This document shows, one piece after another, positions 7,910-16,622 of a stretch of DNA of 64,000 nt. The stretch lies in assembly GCF_000369805.1 (NCBI RefSeq), contig NZ_KB850224.1:791924-855923 (forward strand), read 5' to 3'. The position numbers and the translations under genes are program-made. The notes under the pieces are model-generated. The model saw only the letters and a list, made by a program, of their open reading frames with translations, was not told the DNA's origin and made no database searches. Position 1 is the stretch's first letter; every line of letters starts with the position of its first letter. Source of the DNA: Acinetobacter sp. NIPH 2100 (GTDB lineage Bacteria; Pseudomonadota; Gammaproteobacteria; Pseudomonadales; Moraxellaceae).

Positions 7910-8438
7910 AATGATACCTATATTTGATTTTGCTAAGTGAAAAAATTAATTAGTCTGATTTGACATCGTTATACTTTGATTATTTATATCTCCTATTCTA
8001 TAAGGCTTGTTGAAATTGTCAGAGAGCAAATTTATGCGCTGAGTGTGAATTAAGGAGCTTATAGTACTAAATATTTTCAAAATAAATTTCACTTGAATAA
8101 CTCTTAATTTATATTATTTTTATTTTTTTAATTAAAAATCAATTATATATGTTTATTTTAAGGGTTGCAGAATAATTGAAGTTTGAGCATAAATAAGGAA
8201 GATTGGCCTTTTGTGTTCTTCTTAGTGGCTTAATTTGTTCATCATGATGATGAGGTAATAGTTTCAGCCATTGCTGATTTGTTGCAACTGCATTGCTTGA
8301 TTTGGCTATTGCGCTTTGATTGTGATCCAGTTAAGTTGCTTTTATTGATATGAATTGGTTAGACAATTACAACAGTATCTAAACGTGGTGTTCGGCATAA
8401 TGCTGCCACTTTTTAAAAAGAAAAAACAGAGTATAGCA
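7910..8438. other. AT-rich gene-free stretch
   Basis: I see no coding region of convincing quality. The left half (about 7920-8180) is strongly AT-rich, with long A/T runs near 8105-8155. The right half presumably carries the promoter of the following GMC oxidoreductase gene. A 12-bp perfect palindrome, TCATCATGATGA, lies at 8239-8250. Confidence 0.5.
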
Positions 8439-10043
8439 ATGACAGAAACAGCTTTTGATTTTGTAATTATAGGTGGTGGTTCAGCAGGATCGGTACTGGC
8501 TGGGCGATTATCAGAAAATCCAAATATTTCCGTATGTTTATTAGAAGCTGGGGGCGATGGGAACAGTTGGTTAGTCAATACCCCAGCTGCGGCAGTGATC
8601 AGTATCCCGACTAAAATTAATAACTGGGCTTTAGAAACCATTCCACAAAAAGGCTTGAATGGCCGTAAGGGTTATCAACCGCGTGGTAAATGTTTAGGGG
8701 GAAGCTCTGCTGTCAATGCGATGGTCTATATCCGTGGTCACCATAGTGACTATGATCATTGGGCTGCTTTAGGGAATACAGGCTGGTCTTATCAAGACGT
8801 ATTGCCCTATTTTATAAAGTCAGAGCATAACGAACGTATTCGTAATGAATATCATGGTCAGCATGGACCATTAAATGTTGGAGAGTTGCGTTCGGATAAT
8901 CCTTATCAAAAGACCTTTATTGAGGCGGCAAAGCAGGTCAATTATCCGCTGAATGATGACTTTAATGGCGCAGAACAAGAAGGACTCGGTGTTTATCAGG
9001 TTACACAAAAAAATGGTGAACGCTGGAGCGCAGCGCGTGGTTATCTGTTTCCTTATTTAGGAACACGCCCGAATCTACATGTGATTACCAAAGCTTTGGT
9101 GTCAAAAATTGTGATTGAAAATGGTCGTGCTGTTGGGGTCGAATATAAACACAATGGACAAAGCACGGTTGTTCGTGCCAAGAAAGAAGTGCTTTTATCT
9201 GCTGGTGCGTTCCAGTCTCCACAAGTGTTGATGTTGTCAGGGATTGGACCTCGCCAAGAGCTAGAAAAACATGGCATTCCTGTCGTTAAGGATTTGGCGG
9301 GCGTTGGTGAGAACTTGCATGACCATCCTGATTTTATTTTTGCTTACAAGACCAAGCAGATGGCTGGAACTTTTGGGGTTTCAGTGGGGGGTAGCTTCGA
9401 TTTAGTGAAGCAGATTGGACGTTATCGTAAAGAGCGTCGTGGTTTGATTACGACCAATTATGCAGAATGTGGTGGTTTCTTAAAAAGTCGTCCAGAGTTG
9501 GATAAACCTAACCTACAGTTACACTTTGTGATCGCTGTGGTGGACAACCATGCTCGAACCATGCATGTCGGTCATGGCATTTCATGTCATGTTTGTCTGT
9601 TGAATCCGCGTGCACGTGGTTCAGTGAAGTTAAGTGGTAAAAATCCGACAGACCCATTATTAATCGACTTTAAATTCCTTGAGGATGAGCAGGATCTTCA
9701 AGATATGGTTGATGGCTATAAAGTCACACAAAAATTGATGCAAGCGCCTGCTTTAAGTGAAAAGATTAAAGAAGACATGTTTACTGCTAATGTTCAATCT
9801 GATGATGAAATTCGTGAGATTTTACGTCAACGTGTCGATACGGTTTATCATCCAGTGGGGAGTTGTAAAATGGGTGTGGATGAGATGGCTGTGGTCGACC
9901 CAGAGCTGAAAGTCTATGGTGTTGAAGGGCTGCGAGTGGTGGATGCGTCGATTATGCCAACCGTTGTTAATGGTAATACCAATGCACCTGCGATTATGAT
10001 TGCAGAAAAAGCCGTGGATATGATTCGCCAAACTTGGAAGTAA
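8439..10043 (+). CDS. GMC family FAD-dependent alcohol/choline dehydrogenase-like oxidoreductase
   Basis: This FAD-dependent oxidoreductase of the glucose-methanol-choline family oxidises an unknown alcohol and probably passes electrons to the respiratory chain. Starting at ATG 8439 gives 534 residues, the usual size, beginning just before the FAD-binding FVIIGGGSAGSVLAGRL. The second GMC signature (GKCLGGSSAVNAMVYIRG), GAFQSPQVLMLSGIG and the C-terminal catalytic HPVGSCKMG and NTNAPAIMIAEK motifs are all present. Longer starts (TTG 8355, ATG 8400) would add an unsupported N-terminus. It is clearly related to BetA (12482-14176) but distinct. The substrate is unknown. Confidence 0.85.
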   Translation: MTETAFDFVIIGGGSAGSVLAGRLSENPNISVCLLEAGGDGNSWLVNTPAAAVISIPTKINNWALETIPQKGLNGRKGYQPRGKCLGGSSAVNAMVYIRGHHSDYDHWAALGNTGWSYQDVLPYFIKSEHNERIRNEYHGQHGPLNVGELRSDNPYQKTFIEAAKQVNYPLNDDFNGAEQEGLGVYQVTQKNGERWSAARGYLFPYLGTRPNLHVITKALVSKIVIENGRAVGVEYKHNGQSTVVRAKKEVLLSAGAFQSPQVLMLSGIGPRQELEKHGIPVVKDLAGVGENLHDHPDFIFAYKTKQMAGTFGVSVGGSFDLVKQIGRYRKERRGLITTNYAECGGFLKSRPELDKPNLQLHFVIAVVDNHARTMHVGHGISCHVCLLNPRARGSVKLSGKNPTDPLLIDFKFLEDEQDLQDMVDGYKVTQKLMQAPALSEKIKEDMFTANVQSDDEIREILRQRVDTVYHPVGSCKMGVDEMAVVDPELKVYGVEGLRVVDASIMPTVVNGNTNAPAIMIAEKAVDMIRQTWK

Positions 10044-10049
10044 GAAATT

Positions 10050-10078
10050 AGAGCTAAGGTGTTTGCCTTAGCTCTTTT
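10050..10078 (+). terminator. Terminator after GMC oxidoreductase
   Basis: Perfect 10-bp stem AGAGCTAAGG / CCTTAGCTCT with a 6-base loop and a following T tract. Confidence 0.88.
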
Positions 10079-10190
10079 CATTTTTAGCAATATTGCGTGG
10101 CGTTTCGAGCATGCGAGGGAAGGTGAAATTATAATCTTTGAGGGCATAGCGGAACAGTTGGTTAGCGTGTTGTGATTGTTGTTCGATAAT
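10068..10190 (-). pseudogene. Possible C-terminal remnant of a lost gene
   Basis: On the minus strand, one frame ending at TAA (10070-10068) reads as a plausible protein C-terminus: QHANQLFRYALKDYNF, then TFPRMLETPRNIAKNEKS. Upstream of about 10190 the frame degenerates and no start codon with a ribosome site is seen. I read it as the tail of a gene otherwise deleted, overlapping the GMC terminator. I cannot name the family. Chance coding quality in a short frame remains possible. Confidence 0.3.
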
Positions 10191-10386
10191 AAAAAATAGT
10201 TTAAGTCTAATGATGATAAATAAATTTGCAGTGCTGACTTTATTGCTTCGATATATTGATCTTTAGGTCATAGTTTTTGACAATTATCCTTGTCAGGATT
10301 GAGTCATGTGTTGTTTACTTGATATTCCAGCTGATAAAAGTGCTGAAGGTGAACAATTTGAATAAAACAAAAAAGGAATGCATCCT

Positions 10387-11562
10387 ATGAAATCACTGGT
10401 TTGTCAGAACGCTGAGTTGAAACTGGAAGATAGTCTTCAATTGATTCCTGCAAAAGGACAAGTATTGCTTGAGGTCGTACGTTGCGGGATTTGTGGTTCA
10501 GATTTACATATGCAGCATCACTGTGATCATATGCATGATCTGGCAGCAAGAGTCGGGTTTAATGGGGTTGCCAAATCCTCTGATAAATTAGTTTTCGGCC
10601 ATGAGTTCTGTGGCAAAGTCTTAGATTATGGTCCAAAAACACGCCGTAAATTGAAAGCGGATACTTTAGTTTGTGCCATGCCATTATTAAATGTTGAATC
10701 TCAAGGCTATGCACCAACAGGACTGTCACCCAGTGCTTCAGGGGGGTATGCAGAACAAGTCTTGGTGCAATCCAGCCTAATGTTTGAAGTGCCCAATGGT
10801 TTAGACGCAGACAGTGCAGCGTTGACTGAGCCAATGGCTGTTGCCTTACATGCGGTACGTCGTAGCCGAATCAAGAAAAATGAGCCTGCAATCGTGATTG
10901 GTTGTGGCCCAGTAGGTTTAGGTGTGATTATTATGCTCAAGGCTGCGGGGGTTAAAACCGTAGTTGCCAGTGATTTTTCACCAAACCGACGTCGCTTAGC
11001 TGAACAATGTGGTGCAGATATACTGATTGATCCTAAGCAGCAGTCTCCGTTTAGTAGTTGGAAAGAGCTTGGCTTATTAGGCAATGTCTCTGAAGCGATT
11101 AATATGGGCATGGGGATTTTTGACAAGGTTCAGACTTACTCATTACCATGGGTCAATGCCATGCGTGTCGGGGATAAACTCGGGTTATTGCCAAAACGTC
11201 CAGTGATTTTTGAGTGCGTGGGTGTGGCAGGGATCATGCAGCAGATTTTGGAAGGTGCACCGTTGTTCTCACGTATTGTGGGGGTCGGTGTCTGTATGCA
11301 AAGTGACAAGATCGAACCTGCATTGGCGATTAATAAGGAATTGGAAATCCAATATGTATTGGGTTATACACCGCTTGAATTCCGTGACACCCTACATATG
11401 ATTGCAGAAGGTAAAGTGGATTGTTCGCCATTGATCACGGGTGTCGTCGGTTTGGAAGGTGTCGGTAATGCCTTTGAGGCGCTGCGTGATCCAGAGCAAC
11501 ATGCCAAAATTTTGATTGATCCAAAACGTGCAGGCTCTGGCATTGAACTGATCAAGTCCTAA
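10387..11562 (+). CDS. Zinc-dependent alcohol dehydrogenase family protein
   Basis: This medium-chain dehydrogenase/reductase probably oxidises an alcohol with NAD(P). Catalytic zinc ligands are seen in CGICGSDLH and GHEFCG, and the Rossmann motif is GCGPVGLG. The four-cysteine structural zinc loop of classical alcohol dehydrogenases is missing: the corresponding region reads CAMPLLNVESQGYAPTG. ATG 10387 is preferred to ATG 10378, because AAGGA (10373-10377) abuts the first ATG but is 9 bases from the second. That gives 391 residues starting MKSLVCQNAE. It is separated from the GMC gene by a terminator, so it is an independent unit. The substrate is unknown. Confidence 0.85.
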   Translation: MKSLVCQNAELKLEDSLQLIPAKGQVLLEVVRCGICGSDLHMQHHCDHMHDLAARVGFNGVAKSSDKLVFGHEFCGKVLDYGPKTRRKLKADTLVCAMPLLNVESQGYAPTGLSPSASGGYAEQVLVQSSLMFEVPNGLDADSAALTEPMAVALHAVRRSRIKKNEPAIVIGCGPVGLGVIIMLKAAGVKTVVASDFSPNRRRLAEQCGADILIDPKQQSPFSSWKELGLLGNVSEAINMGMGIFDKVQTYSLPWVNAMRVGDKLGLLPKRPVIFECVGVAGIMQQILEGAPLFSRIVGVGVCMQSDKIEPALAINKELEIQYVLGYTPLEFRDTLHMIAEGKVDCSPLITGVVGLEGVGNAFEALRDPEQHAKILIDPKRAGSGIELIKS

Positions 11563-11575
11563 ATTCTAAAATATT

Positions 11576-11608
11576 AAAAAGCCGCTTCTATCGAGAGCGG
11601 CTTTTTTT
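11576..11608. terminator. Bidirectional terminator
   Basis: GCCGCT / AGCGGC stem flanked by A-run and T-run lies between the convergent Zn-dehydrogenase gene and the torF-like gene, and can serve both. Confidence 0.88.
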
Positions 11609-11635
11609 ATTGGGTTTTGATTTAGACTCATCTGA

Positions 11636-12415
11636 TTAAAAGGTTTTGGTGAGTGAAAAAGTAAGGGTTGAATCAATTGGATTGGAGACTTTGGCATTGG
11701 GATTGCCATTGCTGTATTGTTGATAAAAACCGTCTTTATCCCATGCTTTGCTATAGGTCAAGCTACTCGATAAGTTATATGGTAGCTCTTTATTGACCGA
11801 AAAACTGGCATCTTGAAAACTGGCTGCTGAAAAATTTTTAATGCGCTGATTGCCATAATGTGCATTTACAGACCAACCTTGAGTGATGGGTTGAAGCCAA
11901 TTGACATCAAGATAACCTGAGCCACGCGAGTGTTTATTGTTGCCTGTGCCTAAAGTATCTGCGTTATTACCAAAATAGTCTTGGGTGTAGGTAATCGCAT
12001 ACTTCACACTAAGCGGCCCATAGCTGATTTCTGGGATAATTTCACCATAATCAAAACGGGTATTGCCTGTGTCGGCGGTCGTTTTCGCACCTGGATAAAA
12101 GTAATAGGCCACTTTGGTACCGACAGTCCAATCACCAAAACTACGGCTATAGCCTGTATACACATCCCATTCCACAGAAGCGTCACGAATAAAATGATCA
12201 CTCACCGTCGATGCCCATGTGCCTGCATAAAAACCACTACTATGGTTGTAATCCAACCCACCTTGTAAGGCAGGTTTGCCCCAGGTTTGTTGAAAACCAC
12301 GTGAAATGTATTGGCTGGCAGCGGTAACATTGGCCGAGTAGGGGGAGGTGGTTTCGGTCGCGTGAGTGCTTTGAAAATAAAAAGCCAAAGGTGCAATCAA
12401 TAATAATTTTTTCAT
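11636..12415 (-). CDS. TorF family putative porin
   Basis: This 259-residue outer-membrane protein has a signal peptide (MKKLLLIAPLAFYFQSTHA) and a beta-barrel body. It has the family-typical opening (YSANVTAASQYISRGFQQTWGKPALQGGLDY) and a terminal phenylalanine (TFSLTKTF). It fits the TIGR02001/TorF-like group, whose substrates are mostly unknown. AGGGA about 8 bases upstream supports the start. It lies 66 bases downstream of betA on the same strand, with a hairpin but no T-run between them, so it may be co-transcribed with betIBA and help choline or betaine cross the outer membrane. That role is inference. Confidence 0.8.
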   Translation of the reverse strand: MKKLLLIAPLAFYFQSTHATETTSPYSANVTAASQYISRGFQQTWGKPALQGGLDYNHSSGFYAGTWASTVSDHFIRDASVEWDVYTGYSRSFGDWTVGTKVAYYFYPGAKTTADTGNTRFDYGEIIPEISYGPLSVKYAITYTQDYFGNNADTLGTGNNKHSRGSGYLDVNWLQPITQGWSVNAHYGNQRIKNFSAASFQDASFSVNKELPYNLSSSLTYSKAWDKDGFYQQYSNGNPNAKVSNPIDSTLTFSLTKTF

Positions 12416-12434
12416 TCTATATTCCCTGAGCGAA

Positions 12435-12465
12435 GTGACAGCCGAAGCTAAACTTCAGCTGTCAC
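12435..12465 (-). other. Intercistronic hairpin between betA and the torF-like gene
   Basis: Stem GTGACAGC(c)GAAG / CTTC(a)GCTGTCAC has one mismatch and a 5-base loop. On the minus strand no T-run follows, so it is not a classical terminator. It may mark an mRNA processing or stabilising site that sets the relative expression of betA and the porin. Confidence 0.6.
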
Positions 12466-12481
12466 ATGTACATCGTGCGCT

Positions 12482-14176
12482 TTACAGTATTGGACGAAGG
12501 GGAGCTTGTCGTACAGGTGCTGTACCCGCTTTGTAATAACCTGCTTCAGAACGTGGCAGCTTTTGTCCACGGATTTTATCGGCAATTTTTTCTGCGATCA
12601 TAATCGTCGTGGCATTCAAGTTGCCTGTAATGATTAAGGGCATGATTGAGGCGTCGACCACACGTAAGCCTTGTACACCGTGAACGCGACCTTGTCCATC
12701 CACTACTGCCATGTCGTCTTCACCCATCTTACAGCTGCATGATGGGTGGAAGGCTGTTTCGGCATGCGTACGTACGAATTCATCCAGTTCAGCATCGGTC
12801 TGAATATGTTTACCTGGGCTGATTTCTTCACCACGATACGGATCAAGTGCAGGCTGCGCCATGATCTCACGGGTGATACGGATGGCATCACGGAACTCAC
12901 GCCAGTCCTGTTCGGTTGACATGTAGTTGAACAGGATGCTTGGATGCTCAAACGGATCTTTTGATTTCAGCTGGATACGACCACGCGAAGGCGAACGCAT
13001 TGAACCAACATGCGCTTGGAACCCATGTTCTTTCACTGCGTTACTGCCGTTATAGTTAATCGCGACAGGCAAGAAGTGATATTGGATATTTGGCCAGTCA
13101 AACTCTTCTGAACTACGGATAAAGCCGCCTGCTTCAAACTGGTTACTCGCGCCCACACCTGTGCCGTTGAATAACCACTCCGCACCAATGGCAGGTTGGT
13201 TATACCATTGCAATGCAGGGTAAAGTGAAACAGGTTGCTTACATTGATATTGCAAGTACATTTCCAAGTGGTCTTGCAGGTTTTCGCCCACACCTGGTAA
13301 GTCATGTACCACATCAATGTCCATCGATTTCAGGAAATTGCTTTCACCAACGCCTGAGCGTTGCAGAATTTGTGGTGATGCAATTGCACCTGCACAAAGC
13401 AAAACTTCACGTTTGGCTTGCGCTTGTTTCATATTGGCTTTATCTGCACCAATAATATATTCCACACCGACGGCCTGTTTTTGATTAAACAGAATTCGGT
13501 TGGTGGTGGCATGCGTCACGATGGTGAGGTTTGGGCGACCTTTAGCCAGATCGAGATATCCACGAGCCGTACTTGAGCGACGGCCTTTTGGTGTTACGGT
13601 ACGGTCCATTGGGCCGAAACCTTCCTGTTGATAACCGTTTAAGTCATCTGTACGTGGGTAACCTGCCTGTACACCTGCTTCAACCATGGCGTGGAACAGC
13701 ACATTATTGCCATTTTTAGGCGTTGCCACTGAAACAGGGCCTTTATCGCCATGATAGTCATTGCCACCAATATCACGCGTTTCGGCTTTTTTGTAATAAG
13801 GTAAACAGTCTGCATAAGTCCAGTCTTCCAGACCTTTCATGGTCGCCCATTGGTCCAGATCCATGGCATTACCGCGGATGTAACACATCCCATTAATCAG
13901 TGAAGAACCACCTAAGCCTTTACCACGTCCGCATTCCATACGGCGATTGTTCATGTGTGGCTCAGGATCGGTTTCGTAAGCCCAGTTGTAGCGACGACCT
14001 TGTAACGGGAATGCTAACGCGGCTGGCATTTGGGTGCGGAAATCTAAACGGTAGTCGGGACCACCAGCTTCCAATAACAAAACAGTCACGTCTTTGTCTT
14101 CAGTCAGACGTGTTGCGAGTACATTTCCGGCTGATCCTGCGCCAATGATAATGTAGTCATATGCTTGAGTATTCAT
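12482..14176 (-). CDS. betA: Choline dehydrogenase
   Basis: BetA is a membrane-associated FAD enzyme that oxidises choline to betaine aldehyde, and can go on to glycine betaine. At 564 residues it has the expected FAD site ([17 protein letters not shown]), the GMC signature [20 protein letters not shown], and the catalytic histidine segment [18 protein letters not shown]. The C-terminal [15 protein letters not shown] is also family-typical. It follows betB by 90 bases in the betIBA order. Context with BetI and two choline transporters makes the assignment secure compared with the GMC paralogue at 8439-10043. Confidence 0.96.
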   Translation of the reverse strand: MNTQAYDYIIIGAGSAGNVLATRLTEDKDVTVLLLEAGGPDYRLDFRTQMPAALAFPLQGRRYNWAYETDPEPHMNNRRMECGRGKGLGGSSLINGMCYIRGNAMDLDQWATMKGLEDWTYADCLPYYKKAETRDIGGNDYHGDKGPVSVATPKNGNNVLFHAMVEAGVQAGYPRTDDLNGYQQEGFGPMDRTVTPKGRRSSTARGYLDLAKGRPNLTIVTHATTNRILFNQKQAVGVEYIIGADKANMKQAQAKREVLLCAGAIASPQILQRSGVGESNFLKSMDIDVVHDLPGVGENLQDHLEMYLQYQCKQPVSLYPALQWYNQPAIGAEWLFNGTGVGASNQFEAGGFIRSSEEFDWPNIQYHFLPVAINYNGSNAVKEHGFQAHVGSMRSPSRGRIQLKSKDPFEHPSILFNYMSTEQDWREFRDAIRITREIMAQPALDPYRGEEISPGKHIQTDAELDEFVRTHAETAFHPSCSCKMGEDDMAVVDGQGRVHGVQGLRVVDASIMPLIITGNLNATTIMIAEKIADKIRGQKLPRSEAGYYKAGTAPVRQAPLRPIL

Positions 14177-14266
14177 TGTTATCCCTTTTGTATTCTAGAG
14201 AGTGCCAGTGCAATCAGGAGATGGCATGGCACATCGGATTAATTTTGAGGGTGAAAGGTGAGGGCA

Positions 14267-15739
14267 TTAGAAAATGCTTTGATACTCGCCTAACTCAACT
14301 TGAATAGATTTAATGCGGGTGTAATGACCCAACGTGGTTAAGCCATTTTCACGACCTACACCTGATTGTTTATAGCCACCCACTGGCATTTCGGCAGGAG
14401 ATTCGCCCCAAGTATTAATCCAGCAAATACCTGCTTCAAGTTGGTGGATAATACGATGTGCTTTGGTGATGTCTTGGGTGACAACACCCGCAGCCAAGCC
14501 GAAGTCGGTATCATTGGCACGACGGATCACTTCTTCTTCTGTTTCATAGCTGAGAATGCTCATGACTGGGCCGAAGATTTCTTCTTGCACAATGGTCATG
14601 TCATCTTGGCAATCACTGAATACAGTCGGTAGTACATAAGCACCTTTGGTAAGATCGCCTTCAGTGGCACGGCCACCACCGATCAGTATTTTTGCACCTT
14701 GCTGTTTGCCAGACTCAATGAATGACAATACTTTTTCCATATGCGGAAAGCTGGTGAGTGGACCAAAATTGGTTTGCTCAGCCATTGGATCACCGATACG
14801 GATACGTTTCACACGTTCTACAACGGCTGCTTCAAAATCAGCAAGCATTGCTTTAGGTACAAACACGCGCGTACCGTTGGTACACACTTGACCAGAGCTA
14901 AAGAAGTTTGCCATGACTGCAATATCCGCAGCACGGTCAAGGTTGGCGTCATCACAAATGACAAGAGGGGATTTACCACCAAGCTCCATGGTCACTTCTT
15001 TCAAAGTTGAGCCCGCAGCACTGGCCATTACTTTTTTGCCTGTTTCTACGCCACCAGTGAACGAGATTTTTTCAATCACTGGGTGCTCAGTGAGCCATTG
15101 ACCGATGTCACGACCTGCACCTTGTACCACGTTAAATACGCCGTCTGGCAGACCAGCTTCGGTATAGATTTCAGCAAGTTTAAATGCGGTCAGTGGTGTA
15201 GTTTCACTTGGTTTGAAAATCATGGCATTTCCTGCTGCTAGGGCAGGCGCTGATTTCCACATTGCAATTTGAATTGGATAGTTCCAAGCACCGATACCAG
15301 CGACCACACCGAGGGGTTCACGACGGGTATAGAAGAAGCTTGATTCGCGTAGCGGCAGTTGCTCGCCTTGAATCGCGGTGGCAAGACCTGCGTAGTATTC
15401 GAGTACATCTGCGCCTGTAACGATATCAACGGTCGATGTTTCGCTGTAGGCTTTACCTGTATCGAGTGTTTCGAGTTGGGCAAGTTCATCGTTACGTTCG
15501 CGTAAGATATCAACTGCACGACGTAAAATGCGTGAACGCTCCATTGCGGTCATGGCTGCCCAGATTTTCTGGCCTTGTTGTGCGCTTTGAACAGCCGCTT
15601 CAATGTCTTGTTGTGAGGCTTGTTGAAGTGTTGCGATCACTTCACCGTTGGCAGGATTGATACTGTTAAATGTTTTGCCACTGGTCGCTGCGACATAACG
15701 TCCGTGGATATACAATTGATGAACTAGTGCATCACTCAT
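14267..15739 (-). CDS. betB: Betaine aldehyde dehydrogenase
   Basis: BetB is an NAD(P)-dependent aldehyde dehydrogenase converting betaine aldehyde to the osmoprotectant glycine betaine. Starting at ATG 15739 (MSDALVHQ) gives 490 residues, the standard length. AGGAG lies 7 bases upstream, and the start overlaps the betI stop by 8 bases. Catalytic residues are visible: Asn153 (GAWNYP), Glu252 ([10 protein letters not shown]) and Cys286 ([11 protein letters not shown]). The longer frame from 15769 would begin inside betI without a ribosome site. Confidence 0.96.
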   Translation of the reverse strand: MSDALVHQLYIHGRYVAATSGKTFNSINPANGEVIATLQQASQQDIEAAVQSAQQGQKIWAAMTAMERSRILRRAVDILRERNDELAQLETLDTGKAYSETSTVDIVTGADVLEYYAGLATAIQGEQLPLRESSFFYTRREPLGVVAGIGAWNYPIQIAMWKSAPALAAGNAMIFKPSETTPLTAFKLAEIYTEAGLPDGVFNVVQGAGRDIGQWLTEHPVIEKISFTGGVETGKKVMASAAGSTLKEVTMELGGKSPLVICDDANLDRAADIAVMANFFSSGQVCTNGTRVFVPKAMLADFEAAVVERVKRIRIGDPMAEQTNFGPLTSFPHMEKVLSFIESGKQQGAKILIGGGRATEGDLTKGAYVLPTVFSDCQDDMTIVQEEIFGPVMSILSYETEEEVIRRANDTDFGLAAGVVTQDITKAHRIIHQLEAGICWINTWGESPAEMPVGGYKQSGVGRENGLTTLGHYTRIKSIQVELGEYQSIF

Positions 15740-16358
15740 TCTGTTTCTCCTGCAAAGGCTTGTTCGCAAATTGGATTTGCGTTTTTACATAATCATAAGC
15801 AATGGAACGTGCCAGCTGGCTGTCAAACTCATCGTGACTGCTTAAACTGCCGCGTAACCATAATCCGTCAATCAAAGCCGCTAATCCGCGAGCGGCAATG
15901 CTTGCCTGTTGTTTATCATCGACCAACATCAGAAAATAATGTTTCAAGTTGGAATACAGGCGTTGATCATTAATTCGTTGTAAACGTCCAAGTTCGGGAA
16001 GGTGCATACTGGCAGACCAAAAGTCTAACCAGACCCGCATGGCTTGTTTGTTGACCTGACTGATATCGAAGTTGGAATCAATAATGGCCTTAATCTGGCT
16101 TTCTGGATGCGCATCTGCTTCGGCTTTGTATTGGTCAGTCTTTTGACGCAAAACGTTGAGCATTTCTTGCATACAGGTATTGATTAATCCCTGTTTGTCA
16201 CCGAAATAGTGACTCACAATACCGGTCGATAGTTCGGCCTTTTTTGCAATTTGTGCAATGGTGGTATTGGATAACCCCACTTCAGAAATTACATAAAATG
16301 CGGCGCTAATAATCTCTTCACGTCGCACATGCTCTGGTTTTACTCTACGCTTTGTCAT
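15732..16358 (-). CDS. betI: Transcriptional repressor BetI (TetR family)
   Basis: This 208-residue TetR-type repressor of the choline-betaine genes is normally released by choline. It has an N-terminal helix-turn-helix ([24 protein letters not shown]) at about residues 32-55 and an alpha-helical ligand domain with [15 protein letters not shown] and GLWLRGSL, as in enterobacterial BetI. It is the first gene of betIBA and is transcribed away from betT1. The 40-bp palindrome at 16436-16475 is its evident operator. Confidence 0.95.
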   Translation of the reverse strand: MTKRRVKPEHVRREEIISAAFYVISEVGLSNTTIAQIAKKAELSTGIVSHYFGDKQGLINTCMQEMLNVLRQKTDQYKAEADAHPESQIKAIIDSNFDISQVNKQAMRVWLDFWSASMHLPELGRLQRINDQRLYSNLKHYFLMLVDDKQQASIAARGLAALIDGLWLRGSLSSHDEFDSQLARSIAYDYVKTQIQFANKPLQEKQNE

Positions 16359-16432
16359 GCTTATCCATTTAAAGCCCTGCCAAGGTGCTTTTTATTCAAC
16401 ATTTCTCGATGTAGAGCATCATAACATTTTTT

Positions 16433-16461
16433 ATCATACTTTTTATTGATTGAACGTTCAA
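16433..16461 (-). promoter_or_regulatory. Promoter of betIBA
   Basis: On the minus strand TTGAAC (16461-16456) and TATGAT (16438-16433) are separated by exactly 17 bases, all within or at the edge of the BetI palindrome. Confidence 0.75.
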
Positions 16462-16475
16462 TCAATAAAAAGTAT
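16436..16475. promoter_or_regulatory. BetI operator: 40-bp perfect palindrome
   Basis: The two 20-base halves are exact reverse complements around AAC|GTT; the core reads TTGATTGAACGTTCAATCAA. The core resembles the known E. coli BetI site. Its position between betI and betT1, covering both divergent promoters, supports repression of both transcripts by one operator. Confidence 0.9.
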
Positions 16476-16478
16476 AAT
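16450..16478 (+). promoter_or_regulatory. Promoter of betT1
   Basis: TTGAAC (16450-16455) and a perfect TATAAT (16473-16478) are separated by 17 bases. The -35 box abuts the -35 box of the betIBA promoter back to back at the palindrome centre. Confidence 0.78.
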
Positions 16479-16622
16479 CTGTAAAAATCAATGAATTTTT
16501 GATTGGCAAAAACAGATGTAAAGTAATAAATCAAAGATTCTTATGGATAAGGCGATAAGCATAAATGAACACTTATCACATTATTTTTTAAGAAAAATAC
16601 ACCTATTGCAAGGAGCAAGATC

